From contig CAJTKE010000001.1 of NCBI GenBank assembly GCA_910576865.1, positions 248,001-312,000 on the forward strand: 64,000 nucleotides of DNA, read 5' to 3'. Numbering within the stretch: the first letter of the stretch is position 1; each line of letters begins with the position of its first letter. A model generated the notes under the pieces. That model did no database searches, was not told where the DNA came from, and saw only the letters and a list, made by a program, of their open reading frames with translations. Positions 7,718 through 15,919 of this stretch are shown here, piece after piece. The stretch comes from an uncultured Oscillibacter sp. Its GTDB lineage: Bacteria; Bacillota; Clostridia; Oscillospirales; Oscillospiraceae. The translations under genes and the position numbers were made by a program.

Positions 7718-8335
7718 TCAGCCCTCCTCCGCCTCCGGCGGCTTGTCCAAATCCAGGACAAACCTCTCATACGCGTTGATGATGGTCGTCTCCCCCCGCC
7801 GGAGCACCCGGGGGATATGGGCCCCGTAGTTGGCGTGCACATGCCCGTGAACCAGGTACCGGGGCTGGTACTTGTCCACCAGCTCCAGCAGGCTCTCGAA
7901 TCCCTGGTGGGCGTAGTCCTCCCCGTCCCCGTAGCCCAGGATGGGCGAGTGGGTCACCACCACGTCCACGCCCCCCGCCTTCCAGATCCGGTACCGGAGG
8001 CGGCGGACGCGGCGGGCCATCTGGGCCTCCGTGTACTGGTGGGGCCCGCCGCTGTACGCGATGCTCCCCCCCAGCCCCAGGACCCGGAGGCCCCGGATGT
8101 TCACCAGCCGGTCCTCGATGCAGTCGCAACCCTCCGGCGGGTTTTGTTCATAGGTCCTGTCGTGATTTCCGTGGACGTACAGCAGGGGCTTCCCCGCCAT
8201 GGTCACCAGGAAGGTCAGGTATTTGGAGCTCAGGTCCCCGCAGGAGATGATCAGGTCGATGTCCTTCAGCCGGCCCGGCTGATAGTAGTCCCAGAGATAG
8301 GGGCTCTCCTGATCGGACAGCAGCAGCAGCTTCAC
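7718..8335 (-). CDS. Calcineurin-like metallophosphoesterase
   Basis: A 205-residue enzyme of the calcineurin-like fold. Metal-binding motifs are visible in order: SCGDLSSKY (near residue 31), VHGNHD (GNHD, near residue 57), VVVTHSPI, and HGHVHANYG near the C-terminus. The first DxH block is degenerate here (LLLSDQESPYL, SDQE instead of DxH). The substrate is unknown. The start is taken as GTG at 8335 because it overlaps the stop of the upstream ParB-like/BMP gene in a GTGA; a longer open frame to 8761 only reads antisense to that gene's codons. This tight overlap implies coupled synthesis of the two proteins. Confidence 0.82.
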   Translation of the reverse strand: MKLLLLSDQESPYLWDYYQPGRLKDIDLIISCGDLSSKYLTFLVTMAGKPLLYVHGNHDRTYEQNPPEGCDCIEDRLVNIRGLRVLGLGGSIAYSGGPHQYTEAQMARRVRRLRYRIWKAGGVDVVVTHSPILGYGDGEDYAHQGFESLLELVDKYQPRYLVHGHVHANYGAHIPRVLRRGETTIINAYERFVLDLDKPPEAEEG

Positions 8336-10236
8336 AGGATCGGGTCCTCCTTCTCCGGCGGAATGGCGTCCCGGTAAACGCCCTGGAGCCGGACCAGGGG
8401 CCGGGCCATGGGCAGCAGGTCCTCGTACCTGGGCAGCTGGCCGTGGACGCAGTCCAGAAGCGTGTCCATGTGGAGGATCTTCTCCGGCGTGGCCTCCGGG
8501 AAGGGCTGAAGGGACCCGTCGATGATCCCCCGGCGGAGGATGCCCGCCAGCTGGCGGACCCCGGCGGGCAGGTCGTCCCCCAGCAGGATGTCCACCGCCC
8601 GGCTGTTCAGGCCCCACCAGTAGTTCACCGCTTGGCCCTCCGGCGCGGCCAGAGCCTCCCAGCCGCCCTCCAGCACGCTGCGGACCAGATTCGTGTAGAC
8701 GTTGCCCCAGTGCCAGTAGGGGGAGGCCAGAGAGTGGAACTTCCCGTTTTCGATGCGGCACAGGCCCCAGGGCTCCCGGATGCGGTCCGGCGTGGGGATG
8801 TCCCGGTTGGAGATCAGGGAGACCCCCTCCCAGGCCAGAGCGTCCATGGCGTTCTCCTCCACGCAGGACCAGCGGAGGGTGATCTCCGCCCGGGGGTTCG
8901 TCAGCCGGGCCCCCAGGGCGAAGGCGTTGATGCTGGCCGGGACGCCGAAGATGGGGTTGCTGGCCACATACCCGATGCGGCCGCTGCGGCTCAGGGCCCC
9001 GGCGATGGCCCCGGCGATATACTTCGCCTCGTAGATGCGGCTGTAATACGTGCGGACCCCGGCGTAGGGCATGGAGACGGAGCAGTTCAGAATGCGTACC
9101 TCAGGGTGCTTCGCCGCCGTCTTCCGGCAGGCCCCGATGAGAGGCGGCGTGATGGCGAAAATGATGTGGGCCCCGTTTTCGATGGCCTCCTCCATGGCGG
9201 CCTCCGCCTCCTCCCCGGGGTGGACGCCGTAGAAGACCTCCGTCTCCACCCGGTCCTCCAGAACGGTCTCCAGGTACTCCCGGCCCAGGTCGTGGGCCCG
9301 GGCCCAGTCGCTCTGGTCCGGCAGCTGGTCGCTGACGAAGGCCACCCGCAGCCGGTCCGGCTGCTTGGGCTTGAAGATGCGGCCCAGGAGGTTGCCCTCC
9401 TCCCTGGCCTCCGGCGTGTCCGTGCGGACGGCGATGGGCTCCGGCATGGCCTTGATGTCCGCCCAGACCGCCTTGACGCTTTTCAGAAGCTCCGCCGAGG
9501 GCAGCTTGATGAGGTCGTCGAAGCTGTAGACCTTCAGCCACACCAGCATGGCGTCCGCCACGGTGATGGGCAGCTCCCCGCCTCCCAGCTTCAAAAAGGG
9601 CTCCTGAAAGTAGGTGTAGCCCGCGGCGAAGCGGCGGCGCTCGTCCTCCGTCCAGACGTGGTCCGGCTCATGGCCCAGGGCCTTCTGGAGCTTGACGAAG
9701 CTCCCCGACCGGGTGAACCGGGTCCGGTACAGCCTGGTCAGGGGGAAGGACTGCATGAACTCATAATAGGCCGCCACCTCCGGGCCCTCCGTCCAGACGG
9801 GGATCATGCGGATGACATAGGCGGAGATGGTGGGCGCGCCGTAGCTCCTGAGGACGCTGACCCGCTTGTTCCCCTCCTGGACGTAAAAGCGGCCGAAATA
9901 CTCATAGCACCGGATGGGGTCCCGGATGCCCTCGTCCCCCAGGTGGGCCTCGCACAGGGCCACCCACTTCCCGGCGAACTCCGTGTCCGGGTCCAGCAGG
10001 GGCAGGAAGTCCGCCGAGAAGGCGGAGCGGCGCCCGGCGGTCTTGGTGCCCACGATCTGGTCAATGGGAATCTCCATGACCCCCAGCTCCGTCTGGCCCG
10101 CCACCATGGAGTCGCTGATGATCTCGTCCAGCACCTGGGGATAGGGATAGCGGCCCCGGACCAGAGCCTCTTTATAGGCCTTGCGCCCCTGCTTCAGGGC
10201 GCTGGCATACTGTGACGACGCTTCCTGACGGTTCAT
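8332..10236 (-). CDS. ParB-like N-terminal domain fused to a cytoplasmic BMP (nucleoside-binding) domain
   Basis: 634 residues with no signal peptide or lipobox. Residues about 55-150 look like a ParB/sulfiredoxin-type domain: IPIDQIVGTKTAGRR, a conserved FLPLLDPDTEFAGKW stretch, and FYVQEGNKRVSVL where ParB proteins have their basic motif. From about residue 300 the chain reads as a basic-membrane-protein (BMP/PnrA) domain: RLRVAFVSDQLPDQSDWARA, GREYLETVL, GAHIIFAITPPLIG, EAKYIAGAIAG, GRIGYVASNP. BMP proteins are normally exported lipoproteins that deliver nucleosides to ABC importers; this one should stay in the cytoplasm, so it is more likely a sensor or regulator of a nucleoside-like ligand. 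Function is inference. Confidence 0.8.
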   Translation of the reverse strand: MNRQEASSQYASALKQGRKAYKEALVRGRYPYPQVLDEIISDSMVAGQTELGVMEIPIDQIVGTKTAGRRSAFSADFLPLLDPDTEFAGKWVALCEAHLGDEGIRDPIRCYEYFGRFYVQEGNKRVSVLRSYGAPTISAYVIRMIPVWTEGPEVAAYYEFMQSFPLTRLYRTRFTRSGSFVKLQKALGHEPDHVWTEDERRRFAAGYTYFQEPFLKLGGGELPITVADAMLVWLKVYSFDDLIKLPSAELLKSVKAVWADIKAMPEPIAVRTDTPEAREEGNLLGRIFKPKQPDRLRVAFVSDQLPDQSDWARAHDLGREYLETVLEDRVETEVFYGVHPGEEAEAAMEEAIENGAHIIFAITPPLIGACRKTAAKHPEVRILNCSVSMPYAGVRTYYSRIYEAKYIAGAIAGALSRSGRIGYVASNPIFGVPASINAFALGARLTNPRAEITLRWSCVEENAMDALAWEGVSLISNRDIPTPDRIREPWGLCRIENGKFHSLASPYWHWGNVYTNLVRSVLEGGWEALAAPEGQAVNYWWGLNSRAVDILLGDDLPAGVRQLAGILRRGIIDGSLQPFPEATPEKILHMDTLLDCVHGQLPRYEDLLPMARPLVRLQGVYRDAIPPEKEDPIL

Positions 10237-10282
10237 GTGGGCGTCCTCCTTTTCCGCGTTGTCCTTGTGGTTTCAGGCACTC

Positions 10283-10311
10283 ATTGTACCCTGACGGACC
10301 GGAAAATACAA
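10283..10311 (-). promoter_or_regulatory. Promoter of the ParB-like/BMP-phosphoesterase operon
   Basis: On the minus strand, TTGTAT (10311-10306) and TACAAT (10288-10283) with a 17-bp spacer, about 45 bp before the ATG at 10236. Confidence 0.75.
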
Positions 10312-10426
10312 TGGCATTTTCGCCGAAAGCCCGGTCCCCGCGCCGGAAAGGTCCGGGCCTTTTTCCAAAAAAAGACGGTCCGGGGGGTGTGCCGCCGCGC
10401 TGAAGGCGCGCCTGCAGGGGAATGTC

Positions 10427-10456
10427 AAAAGCGCCGGAGGCCAAAGCCTCCGGCGC
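10427..10456 (-). terminator. Terminator of the ptsHI operon
   Basis: On the minus strand an 11-bp perfect stem (10456-10446 with 10441-10431), 4-nt loop, then TTTT (10430-10427), 18 bp after the ptsI stop. Confidence 0.85.
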
Positions 10457-10474
10457 TCTGCCGTCTTATGATGC

Positions 10475-12109
10475 TCAGTCCTGGGACTCCTTGCTCAGGT
10501 CCAGACTGCGGATCAGCTTCCGCAGGGGCAGGACGGAGGCGGGGGACACGCTCAGCTCGTCCACGCCGTAGCGGAGGAAGGTCTCCGTCAGCGTGGGGTC
10601 CGCGCCCAGCTCGCCGCAGATGCCCACCCAGCAGCCGTGGCGGTGGCCCGCCTCGATGGTGTGCCGGATCATGCGCAGCACCGCCGGGTGGTGGGCGTCG
10701 TAGAAGTTGTCCAGCTTGGGGTTCTGCCGGTCGATGGCCAGGGTGTACTGGGTCAGATCGTTGGTGCCCAGGGAGAAGAACTCCACCTCCTCGGCCAGCT
10801 CGTCGGCCATCAGGACGGCGGCGGGGGTCTCCACCATGATGCCGATCTCCACGCTGCCCATGGCCACGCCCCGCTCCTCCAGCTCGGCCCGGCACTCCTC
10901 CAGGATCTCCTTGGCGTCCCGGACCTCCCGGACGGAGATGATCATGGGGAACATGATGGACACGGTGCCGAAGGCGCTGGCCCGGAGGATGGCCCGGAGC
11001 TGGGTCTTGAAGACCTCTTTCCGCGTCAGGCAGATGCGGATGGCCCGGTAGCCCAGGGCGGGATTCTCCTCCTTGTCCAGCTCGAAGTAGTCCGCCTGCT
11101 TGTCCGCGCCGATGTCCAGGGTCCGGATGATGATCTTCTTCCCGGCCATGGTCTCCACCACCCGCTTGTACAGCATGAACTGCTGGTCCTCGCTGGGGTA
11201 GTCCTGGGAGTCCAGGTAGATGAACTCACTGCGGAACAATCCGATGCCCTGGGCGTCGTTCTGGAGGACCAGCCCCACGTCCCCGGCGTTTCCGATGTTG
11301 GCGTAGACCTTGATCTCCTTCCCGTCCAGGGTGACGTTGGGCTTTTTCTTCAGGCTCTGGAGCAGGGCCTCCTGCTTCAGGTCGTTGGCCCGCTTCTCCT
11401 CCATGGAGGTCAAAAGCTCCTGGGCGGGCTCGATGTACACGCAGTGGTTGTAGCCGTCGATGATGGCCAGCTTCCCGTCCCAGTCGTCCTGGAAGTCCAC
11501 CCCCACAAGGGCGGGGATGTTCATGGTCCGGGCCAGGATGGCGGTGTGGCTGTTGGAGGAGCCGTGGCGGGTGATGAAGCCCAGGAGCTTGCTCTTGTCC
11601 AGCTGCACCGTCTCGCTGGGGGTCAGGTCGTCGGCCACCAGGATGGCGGGCTGGTCGCTCATCATCTCCGCGTCGCCCACGCCCAGCAGGACGTTGACCA
11701 CCCGGCGGGAGATGTCCTTCACGTCGGCGGCCCGGGCCCGCATGTACTCATCCTCCATGGCGGCGAAGGCGGCGGCGAAGTTCTCCCCGGTGGCGGAGAC
11801 GGCGTATTCCGCCGTGGCTCCCTGGGTCTCGATGATGCCCTTGACGGCGTCCAGATAGTCGTCGTCGTCCAGCATCATCTGGTGGATTTCAAAAATGGCG
11901 GCGTTGTCCTCCCCCACCTCGTCCAGGGCCTTTTCGTACAGGGCCCCCAGCTGCTCCTGGGCCTTGACCCGGGCGGCGTCGAAGCGGGCGTACTCCTCCT
12001 CGGGGGTGAGGGTGGAGGTGACGGCGGTCTGGGTCTCCGCCTTCTTGTAGATGCGCAGAGGTCCGATGGCAATGCCGTTCAGAATGGATTTTCCGGTCGC
12101 AACTTGCAT
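10475..12109 (-). CDS. ptsI: PTS enzyme I (phosphoenolpyruvate-protein phosphotransferase)
   Basis: 544 residues. Enzyme I takes phosphate from PEP onto a histidine and passes it to HPr. The N-terminal HPr-binding and phospho-His domain includes SSNSHTAILARTMNIPALVG, with the active His at about residue 188 (189 in E. coli). The C-terminal PEP/pyruvate-binding barrel shows GIGLFRSEF, IIIRTLDIGADKQ, PALGYRAIRICL, GIMVETPAAVLMADELA and FFSLGTNDLTQY. It is slightly shorter than the usual 570-575 residues. It lies 21 bp after ptsH and shares its terminator. No EII component is in the window. Confidence 0.96.
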   Translation of the reverse strand: MQVATGKSILNGIAIGPLRIYKKAETQTAVTSTLTPEEEYARFDAARVKAQEQLGALYEKALDEVGEDNAAIFEIHQMMLDDDDYLDAVKGIIETQGATAEYAVSATGENFAAAFAAMEDEYMRARAADVKDISRRVVNVLLGVGDAEMMSDQPAILVADDLTPSETVQLDKSKLLGFITRHGSSNSHTAILARTMNIPALVGVDFQDDWDGKLAIIDGYNHCVYIEPAQELLTSMEEKRANDLKQEALLQSLKKKPNVTLDGKEIKVYANIGNAGDVGLVLQNDAQGIGLFRSEFIYLDSQDYPSEDQQFMLYKRVVETMAGKKIIIRTLDIGADKQADYFELDKEENPALGYRAIRICLTRKEVFKTQLRAILRASAFGTVSIMFPMIISVREVRDAKEILEECRAELEERGVAMGSVEIGIMVETPAAVLMADELAEEVEFFSLGTNDLTQYTLAIDRQNPKLDNFYDAHHPAVLRMIRHTIEAGHRHGCWVGICGELGADPTLTETFLRYGVDELSVSPASVLPLRKLIRSLDLSKESQD

Positions 12110-12130
12110 AGCGGTTTCCTCCCAGCGGTC

Positions 12131-12388
12131 TTACATGTTGTCCTTGCAGAACTGCTCCATGGCGGCGGCGCTGGCCTCCTCGTCTCCGCCCTCGATGGTG
12201 AAGGTGATGGTTTCGCCGGTCTTGACGCCCAGGCCCATGACGGCCATCAGCTTGGTGGCGGCGGCGGATTTCTCTCCCTTGGTGATGGTGACGGTGCTGT
12301 CCAGGGCCTTGGCGGCCTTGGCCAGCAGGCCGGCGGGACGGGCGTGGATGCCCACGGGATCGGTGATGGTATAAGTGAACTGTTTCAT
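12131..12388 (-). CDS. ptsH: HPr phosphocarrier protein with Lys at the Ser46 position
   Basis: 85 residues. The phospho-acceptor His15 is present in VGIHARPAG, and the fold blocks AKAAKALDSTVTI and MAVMGLGVKTG align with HPr. Counting from Met1, the position of the regulatory Ser46 of Bacillus HPr is Lys46 (context AAATKLMAV instead of the usual KSIMGV). HPr kinase could therefore not make HPr(Ser-P) here, so this protein should serve in PTS transport without the CcpA co-repressor role. The ATG at 12388 has GAAAGGAAG in front. It is first in the operon with ptsI. Confidence 0.93.
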   Translation of the reverse strand: MKQFTYTITDPVGIHARPAGLLAKAAKALDSTVTITKGEKSAAATKLMAVMGLGVKTGETITFTIEGGDEEASAAAMEQFCKDNM

Positions 12389-12441
12389 GAGACTGCTTCC
12401 TTTCTGATCGTGGTGGCCGGAGCGCCCGGCGTCTTGCCTAT

Positions 12442-12470
12442 AGGATAGCACTTCTTTGGTGTTTTTGCAA
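12442..12470 (-). promoter_or_regulatory. Promoter of ptsH-ptsI
   Basis: On the minus strand, TTGCAA (12470-12465) and TATCCT (12447-12442) are 17 bp apart, about 55 bp before ptsH. No catabolite-response element is obvious. Confidence 0.7.
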
Positions 12471-12500
12471 ATGTTATTTAATCGTTTACCTAGATTTTTA

Positions 12501-12688
12501 TGAAAAGAGCCCACTCCCATTGAGAGTGGACTCTTCAGGCTGTCAAAAAACGATGGAGACTCCTTCGCCGGGAAGGAGAGGTGTGTGCGGGGAACCCTTC
12601 CCGGGTTCCCCGCACCTTTTCAATCAGAAGTTTTCGGAACTGTGTTCCGAAAACTTGCTCAGGTTGTCGGACATATGTCCGACAACCT
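12501..12688. repeat. Cluster of five successive palindromes
   Basis: Five different hairpins follow each other: 12505-12535 (imperfect), 12560-12578 (7-bp arms), 12585-12615 (13-bp arms, followed by TTTT), 12629-12655 (12-bp perfect arms, TGT loop) and 12661-12688 (28-bp perfect palindrome with no loop). The last lies inside the coding end of the fructokinase gene. No gene is otherwise present between ptsH (12388) and the kinase stop (12659). The arrangement resembles the hairpin array behind tRNA-Gly. Confidence 0.8.
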
Positions 12689-13597
12689 GGGCATCGCAGG
12701 GATGGCCCCGCTGCGGGAGCAGGTCAGCGCCGCCGCCCGGTTGGCGAAGGTCAGGATGTCCTCCAGCTCCGCCCGGGTGAGACCCTCCAGAGGCGCCTCC
12801 CCCCGGAGGCACAGGCGGCTGAGGACGGCCCCCAGGAAGGTGTCCCCCGCGCCGTTGGTGTCCGCCACCTTGACGGGGACGCCGGGCTGGCGCCAGCTCT
12901 CCCCCCGCCAGCGGCAGAAGCAGCCCTCGCTCCCCAGTGTGATCATGATCAGGGAGACGCCCCGCTCCTCCAGGATGCGGGTCCCCTCCTCCAGGTCGGA
13001 CACGCCGGTCAGCAGGGGCAGCTCCTCCTCCGACGCCTTGAGGATGTCCACCAGGGGCAGGGGGATCGTCATCCACTCCGACGCCTCCTCCTGGCTCTTC
13101 CAGAGGGCGGCGCGGTAGTTGGGGTCATAGCTGACCAGCCCGCCCCGGCGGTGGGCCGTCCGGGCGGCGAAGATGGTGGCGTTGCGGCTCAGCCCCGCCG
13201 TCAGGCTGACGGAGCCGAAGTGGAGGATTTTGCTCCCCAGGACCTCATCCTCGTCCACGCCCTCCGGCGGCAGCTCCCGGTCGGCCCCCCGGACGAAGCG
13301 GAAGCTCCGTTCCCCCGTCTCGTCCACGGAGACGATGGCCATGCTGGTGAACAGGTCCCCGGAGCGCAGGCCCCGGCTGTCCACGCCGTTGTCCGCCAGC
13401 ACCCGGCGGAGGTAGGCGCCGAAAGCGTCGCTGCCCACCTTGCCCAGAAAGGCGGTCTTCGCCCCCAGCCGGGCGGCGGCCACCGCCACGTTGGCGGGCG
13501 CGCCCCCGGGGTTGGCGGAAAATTGAGGCACGCCGGCCTCATTGACCCCAGTTTGGGTCAGGTCAATCAAGATCTCACCGATTGCTGTCACGTCCAT
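12659..13597 (-). CDS. PfkB-family carbohydrate kinase, fructokinase-like
   Basis: 312 residues. PfkB signatures are clear: NPGGAPANVAVAAARLG near the start (sugar-binding glycines) and ADTNGAGDTFLGAVL near residue 245, with the catalytic Asp in GAGD. The MDVTAIGEILIDLTQ start and the GGAPANVA block fit the fructokinase (ScrK/FrkB-like) subgroup that phosphorylates fructose released from sucrose or fructans. The last 10 codons run through a perfect 28-bp palindrome (12661-12688), so the C-terminal LSDICPTT is probably not ancestral. It is transcribed alone from its own promoter. Confidence 0.87.
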   Translation of the reverse strand: MDVTAIGEILIDLTQTGVNEAGVPQFSANPGGAPANVAVAAARLGAKTAFLGKVGSDAFGAYLRRVLADNGVDSRGLRSGDLFTSMAIVSVDETGERSFRFVRGADRELPPEGVDEDEVLGSKILHFGSVSLTAGLSRNATIFAARTAHRRGGLVSYDPNYRAALWKSQEEASEWMTIPLPLVDILKASEEELPLLTGVSDLEEGTRILEERGVSLIMITLGSEGCFCRWRGESWRQPGVPVKVADTNGAGDTFLGAVLSRLCLRGEAPLEGLTRAELEDILTFANRAAALTCSRSGAIPAMPRLSDICPTT

Positions 13598-13693
13598 GAA
13601 AACGGCCTCCTGTTCATTGGATTTTTATTTTTGAGCGAAACGTCTGGCGTTCCTTTTTTTGCCATTCGTCCGCTGCGTAATCGATTTTTTCGG

Positions 13694-13722
13694 ATTATAT
13701 CAAACATTTTTCCCCTTGTCCA
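13694..13722 (-). promoter_or_regulatory. Promoter of the fructokinase gene
   Basis: On the minus strand, TGGACA (13722-13717) and TATAAT (13699-13694), 17-bp spacer. The 370-bp divergent region 13598-13967 holds this promoter and the one at 13878; no operator repeat stands out. Confidence 0.75.
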
Positions 13723-13877
13723 GTACTTTGTTGATACTAACCCTCAAATTTTTTCACGCAAATCCGGTCAAGACCGCAAATGTCCGAAACGGACCGCCGG
13801 AAGGATGCCGCCGCGCCGTGACCGGCGGGGCGCGTCCCTTCGAGCCGCAATTTTTCACGAACTGCACAAAAAAAGAC

Positions 13878-13906
13878 TGGACTCCCCCCTGTCCTTATGG
13901 TATAAT
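13878..13906 (+). promoter_or_regulatory. Promoter of the zinc-ribbon protein gene
   Basis: TGGACT at 13878-13883 and TATAAT at 13901-13906 with 17 bp between and an extended -10 (TGGTATAAT). Confidence 0.75.
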
Positions 13907-13967
13907 TCGAATTTAACTAACACCGTCTTCCCAGCGTATGGGGAAGGCGTCAGGGAGGTGCTTTGCC

Positions 13968-14567
13968 ATGCGGGAGGAAATGCGCGCCTTCGGCTATCTC
14001 TGCCCCAAGTGCGGGAAGACCGTTCTGAAAGCCCGCTCCGTCTTCGCCCTGGAGGCCTCCGGCGCGGAGGTGGAATGCGACTGCGGCGGCTCCGCGCTGA
14101 CCGTCTCCTTCGACGGGGAGCGCTACCGGCTCACCGTCCCCTGCGGCCTCTGCGGGGAGACCCACACCGCCGTCTGTTCCCCCGAGCAGGTGCTGGAGAA
14201 GGCCACCGCCCTGGCCTGCGCCGGGACGAAACAGTTCTGCTGCTTCATCGGCCCCGAGGGGACCGTGGAAAAGCAGCTCCGGGAGCTGGCCATCCTGGCG
14301 GAGAAGGAGAAGCGGCAGGGGGAGAACGAGGCCTTCCTGGACAATGTCATCATGTACGAGGTCCTCTCGGAGCTCCGGGACATCGCCGCCCGGGGCGGCA
14401 TCTCCTGCGCCTGCGGAAGCCGGCGCTACGGCATGGAGGTCCGGCGGTCCGCCGTGGACCTGATCTGCCGGGACTGCGGGGCCAGACTCCGGGTTCCCGC
14501 CGCCACGGACCGGGACCTGGACGACCTGTGCTGTCACATGAAACTGGTGCTGCCGGGGAAGAGATAA
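13968..14567 (+). CDS. Cysteine-rich multi-zinc-ribbon protein of unknown function
   Basis: 199 residues with repeated CxxC/CxC knuckles: CPKCGK, CDCGG and CGLCGE in the first third, CACGS and CRDCGA near the C-terminus, plus extra cysteines (FCCF, LCCH). The middle (about residues 80-140) is charged and probably helical (EKQLRELAILAEKEKRQ). There is no signal peptide or membrane span, so it should be cytoplasmic. I do not recognise a named family. The start at 13968 is set by GGGAGGTG upstream. The next gene is a cation exporter 78 bp away; a metal-related link is possible but only positional. Confidence 0.7.
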   Translation: MREEMRAFGYLCPKCGKTVLKARSVFALEASGAEVECDCGGSALTVSFDGERYRLTVPCGLCGETHTAVCSPEQVLEKATALACAGTKQFCCFIGPEGTVEKQLRELAILAEKEKRQGENEAFLDNVIMYEVLSELRDIAARGGISCACGSRRYGMEVRRSAVDLICRDCGARLRVPAATDRDLDDLCCHMKLVLPGKR

Positions 14568-14645
14568 GGAGAGAAGAGCGGTATCAAATGCCGCTCCTCC
14601 GCATATCCTGTAACATTTGGTAGTTTCTGGAAGGGAGCTGATCGC

Positions 14646-15809
14646 GTGATCTCCATTCTGGCCCGCCTGTTCCTCAAGCCCGAGGGAAAGCCGGAGGCCC
14701 AGGTCCGGAAGGGCTATGGCGTCCTCTGCGGCGCGGTGGGCGTGTTTTTGAATCTGCTGCTGTTTCTGGGCAAGCTGCTGGCGGGCCTGGCCTCCGGGTC
14801 CATCGCCGTGGTGGCCGACGCGGTGAACAACCTCTCCGACGCCGGGTCCTCCGTGGTCACCCTGCTGGGCTTCCGCCTGGCGGAGCAGAAGCCGGACCAC
14901 CAGCACCCCTTCGGCCACGGGCGGATGGAGTACCTCTCCGGTCTGGTGGTGGCCATGCTGATCCTGCTGATGGGCTTCGAGCTGGCCCAGTCCTCCGTGG
15001 GGAAGATTCTCCACCCCGTCCCGGCGGAGACGGGCCCCTGGCTGACGGCGGTTCTCTGCGCCGCCATCGCCGTGAAGCTCTACATGGCCTTCTACAACCG
15101 CCGGATCGGGAAGCGCATCGGCTCCACCGCCATGGAGGCCGCCGCCCTGGACTCCCTCAGCGACTGCGCCGCCACGGCGGCGGTGCTGATCGCCTCCCTG
15201 ATCGAGCGGTACACGAGCCTGATCCTGGACGGCTGGGGGGGATTGCTGGTGGCCCTGTTCATCCTCTGGTCCGGCATCCAGGCCGTCAAGACCACCATGG
15301 ACCCCCTGCTGGGCACGCCGCCCTCTCCGGAGTTCGTGGAGGAGATCCGCTCCCTGGTCCTCTCCCACCAGCCCATCCTGGGAGTCCACGACATCATCGT
15401 CCACGACTACGGTCCCGGGCGGCGGATGATCTCCCTCCACGCCGAGGTCCCCGCCAGCGGGGAGCTGCTGGAGCTCCACAGCCGCATCGACCACGTGGAG
15501 CGGGAGCTGCGGGAGCGCCTGGGCTGCGAGGCGGTGATTCACATGGACCCGGTCTGCACCGACGACGGCGTCACCCAGGAAACCCGGAAGCGGGTGGAGG
15601 CCCTGGTCCGCTGCATCGACGGCGGCATCACCGTCCACGACTTCCGTGTGGTGCCCCGGAAGGGCCACGCCCATCTGGTCTTCGACGCGGCGGTGCCCTT
15701 CGACTTCCGCCTCACGGACCAGGAGGTGGAGGAGAAGATCAAAACCGCCGTCCAGGTGCTGGACAGCGGCTTCCAGGCCAAGGTTCACGTGGAGCGGTCC
15801 TACACCTGA
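14646..15809 (+). CDS. Cation diffusion facilitator family transporter
   Basis: 387 residues. CDF proteins exchange divalent metals (Zn, Mn, Fe, Co) for protons. The membrane part shows the first metal-site helix in AVVADAVNNLSDAGSSV and a second site in ALDSLSDCAAT, with HQHPFGHGRMEYLSG between, all diagnostic of the family. After about residue 215 comes the cytoplasmic ferredoxin-like domain (HDIIVHDYG, HAEVPASGEL, HIDHVE-like stretch). The C-terminal extension beyond residue 300 (VEALVRCIDGGITVHDFRVV) suggests a second cytoplasmic domain. The start is GTG at 14646 behind GGAAGGGAG. Metal specificity cannot be read. Confidence 0.92.
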   Translation: MISILARLFLKPEGKPEAQVRKGYGVLCGAVGVFLNLLLFLGKLLAGLASGSIAVVADAVNNLSDAGSSVVTLLGFRLAEQKPDHQHPFGHGRMEYLSGLVVAMLILLMGFELAQSSVGKILHPVPAETGPWLTAVLCAAIAVKLYMAFYNRRIGKRIGSTAMEAAALDSLSDCAATAAVLIASLIERYTSLILDGWGGLLVALFILWSGIQAVKTTMDPLLGTPPSPEFVEEIRSLVLSHQPILGVHDIIVHDYGPGRRMISLHAEVPASGELLELHSRIDHVERELRERLGCEAVIHMDPVCTDDGVTQETRKRVEALVRCIDGGITVHDFRVVPRKGHAHLVFDAAVPFDFRLTDQEVEEKIKTAVQVLDSGFQAKVHVERSYT

Positions 15810-15813
15810 GCGG

Positions 15814-15843
15814 AAGAGCGTCCCGGGGGGCGCTCTTCTTTTC
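15814..15843 (+). terminator. Terminator after the CDF gene
   Basis: A 12-bp stem (15814-15825 with 15828-15839, one T-G pair) followed by TTTTC, right after the stop codon at 15809. Confidence 0.8.
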
Positions 15844-15845
15844 TC

Positions 15846-15874
15846 TTGACAAGCCTCGATCTCCGATGTATACT
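15846..15874 (+). promoter_or_regulatory. Promoter of the PadR operon
   Basis: Consensus TTGACA at 15846-15851 and TATACT at 15869-15874 with a 17-bp spacer. It begins immediately after the CDF terminator. Confidence 0.85.
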
Positions 15875-15919
15875 GAGCATAGATGACCAAGGTATCATTC
15901 TCTTGTGAGGAGGCGCGCC

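Noticed and set aside
10637..12448. 603-codon plus-strand open frame
   Set aside because: Antisense shadow of ptsI and ptsH, whose protein families are unmistakable.
13950..15890. 646-codon minus-strand open frame
   Set aside because: Antisense to the zinc-ribbon and CDF genes; low-complexity composition and no RBS.
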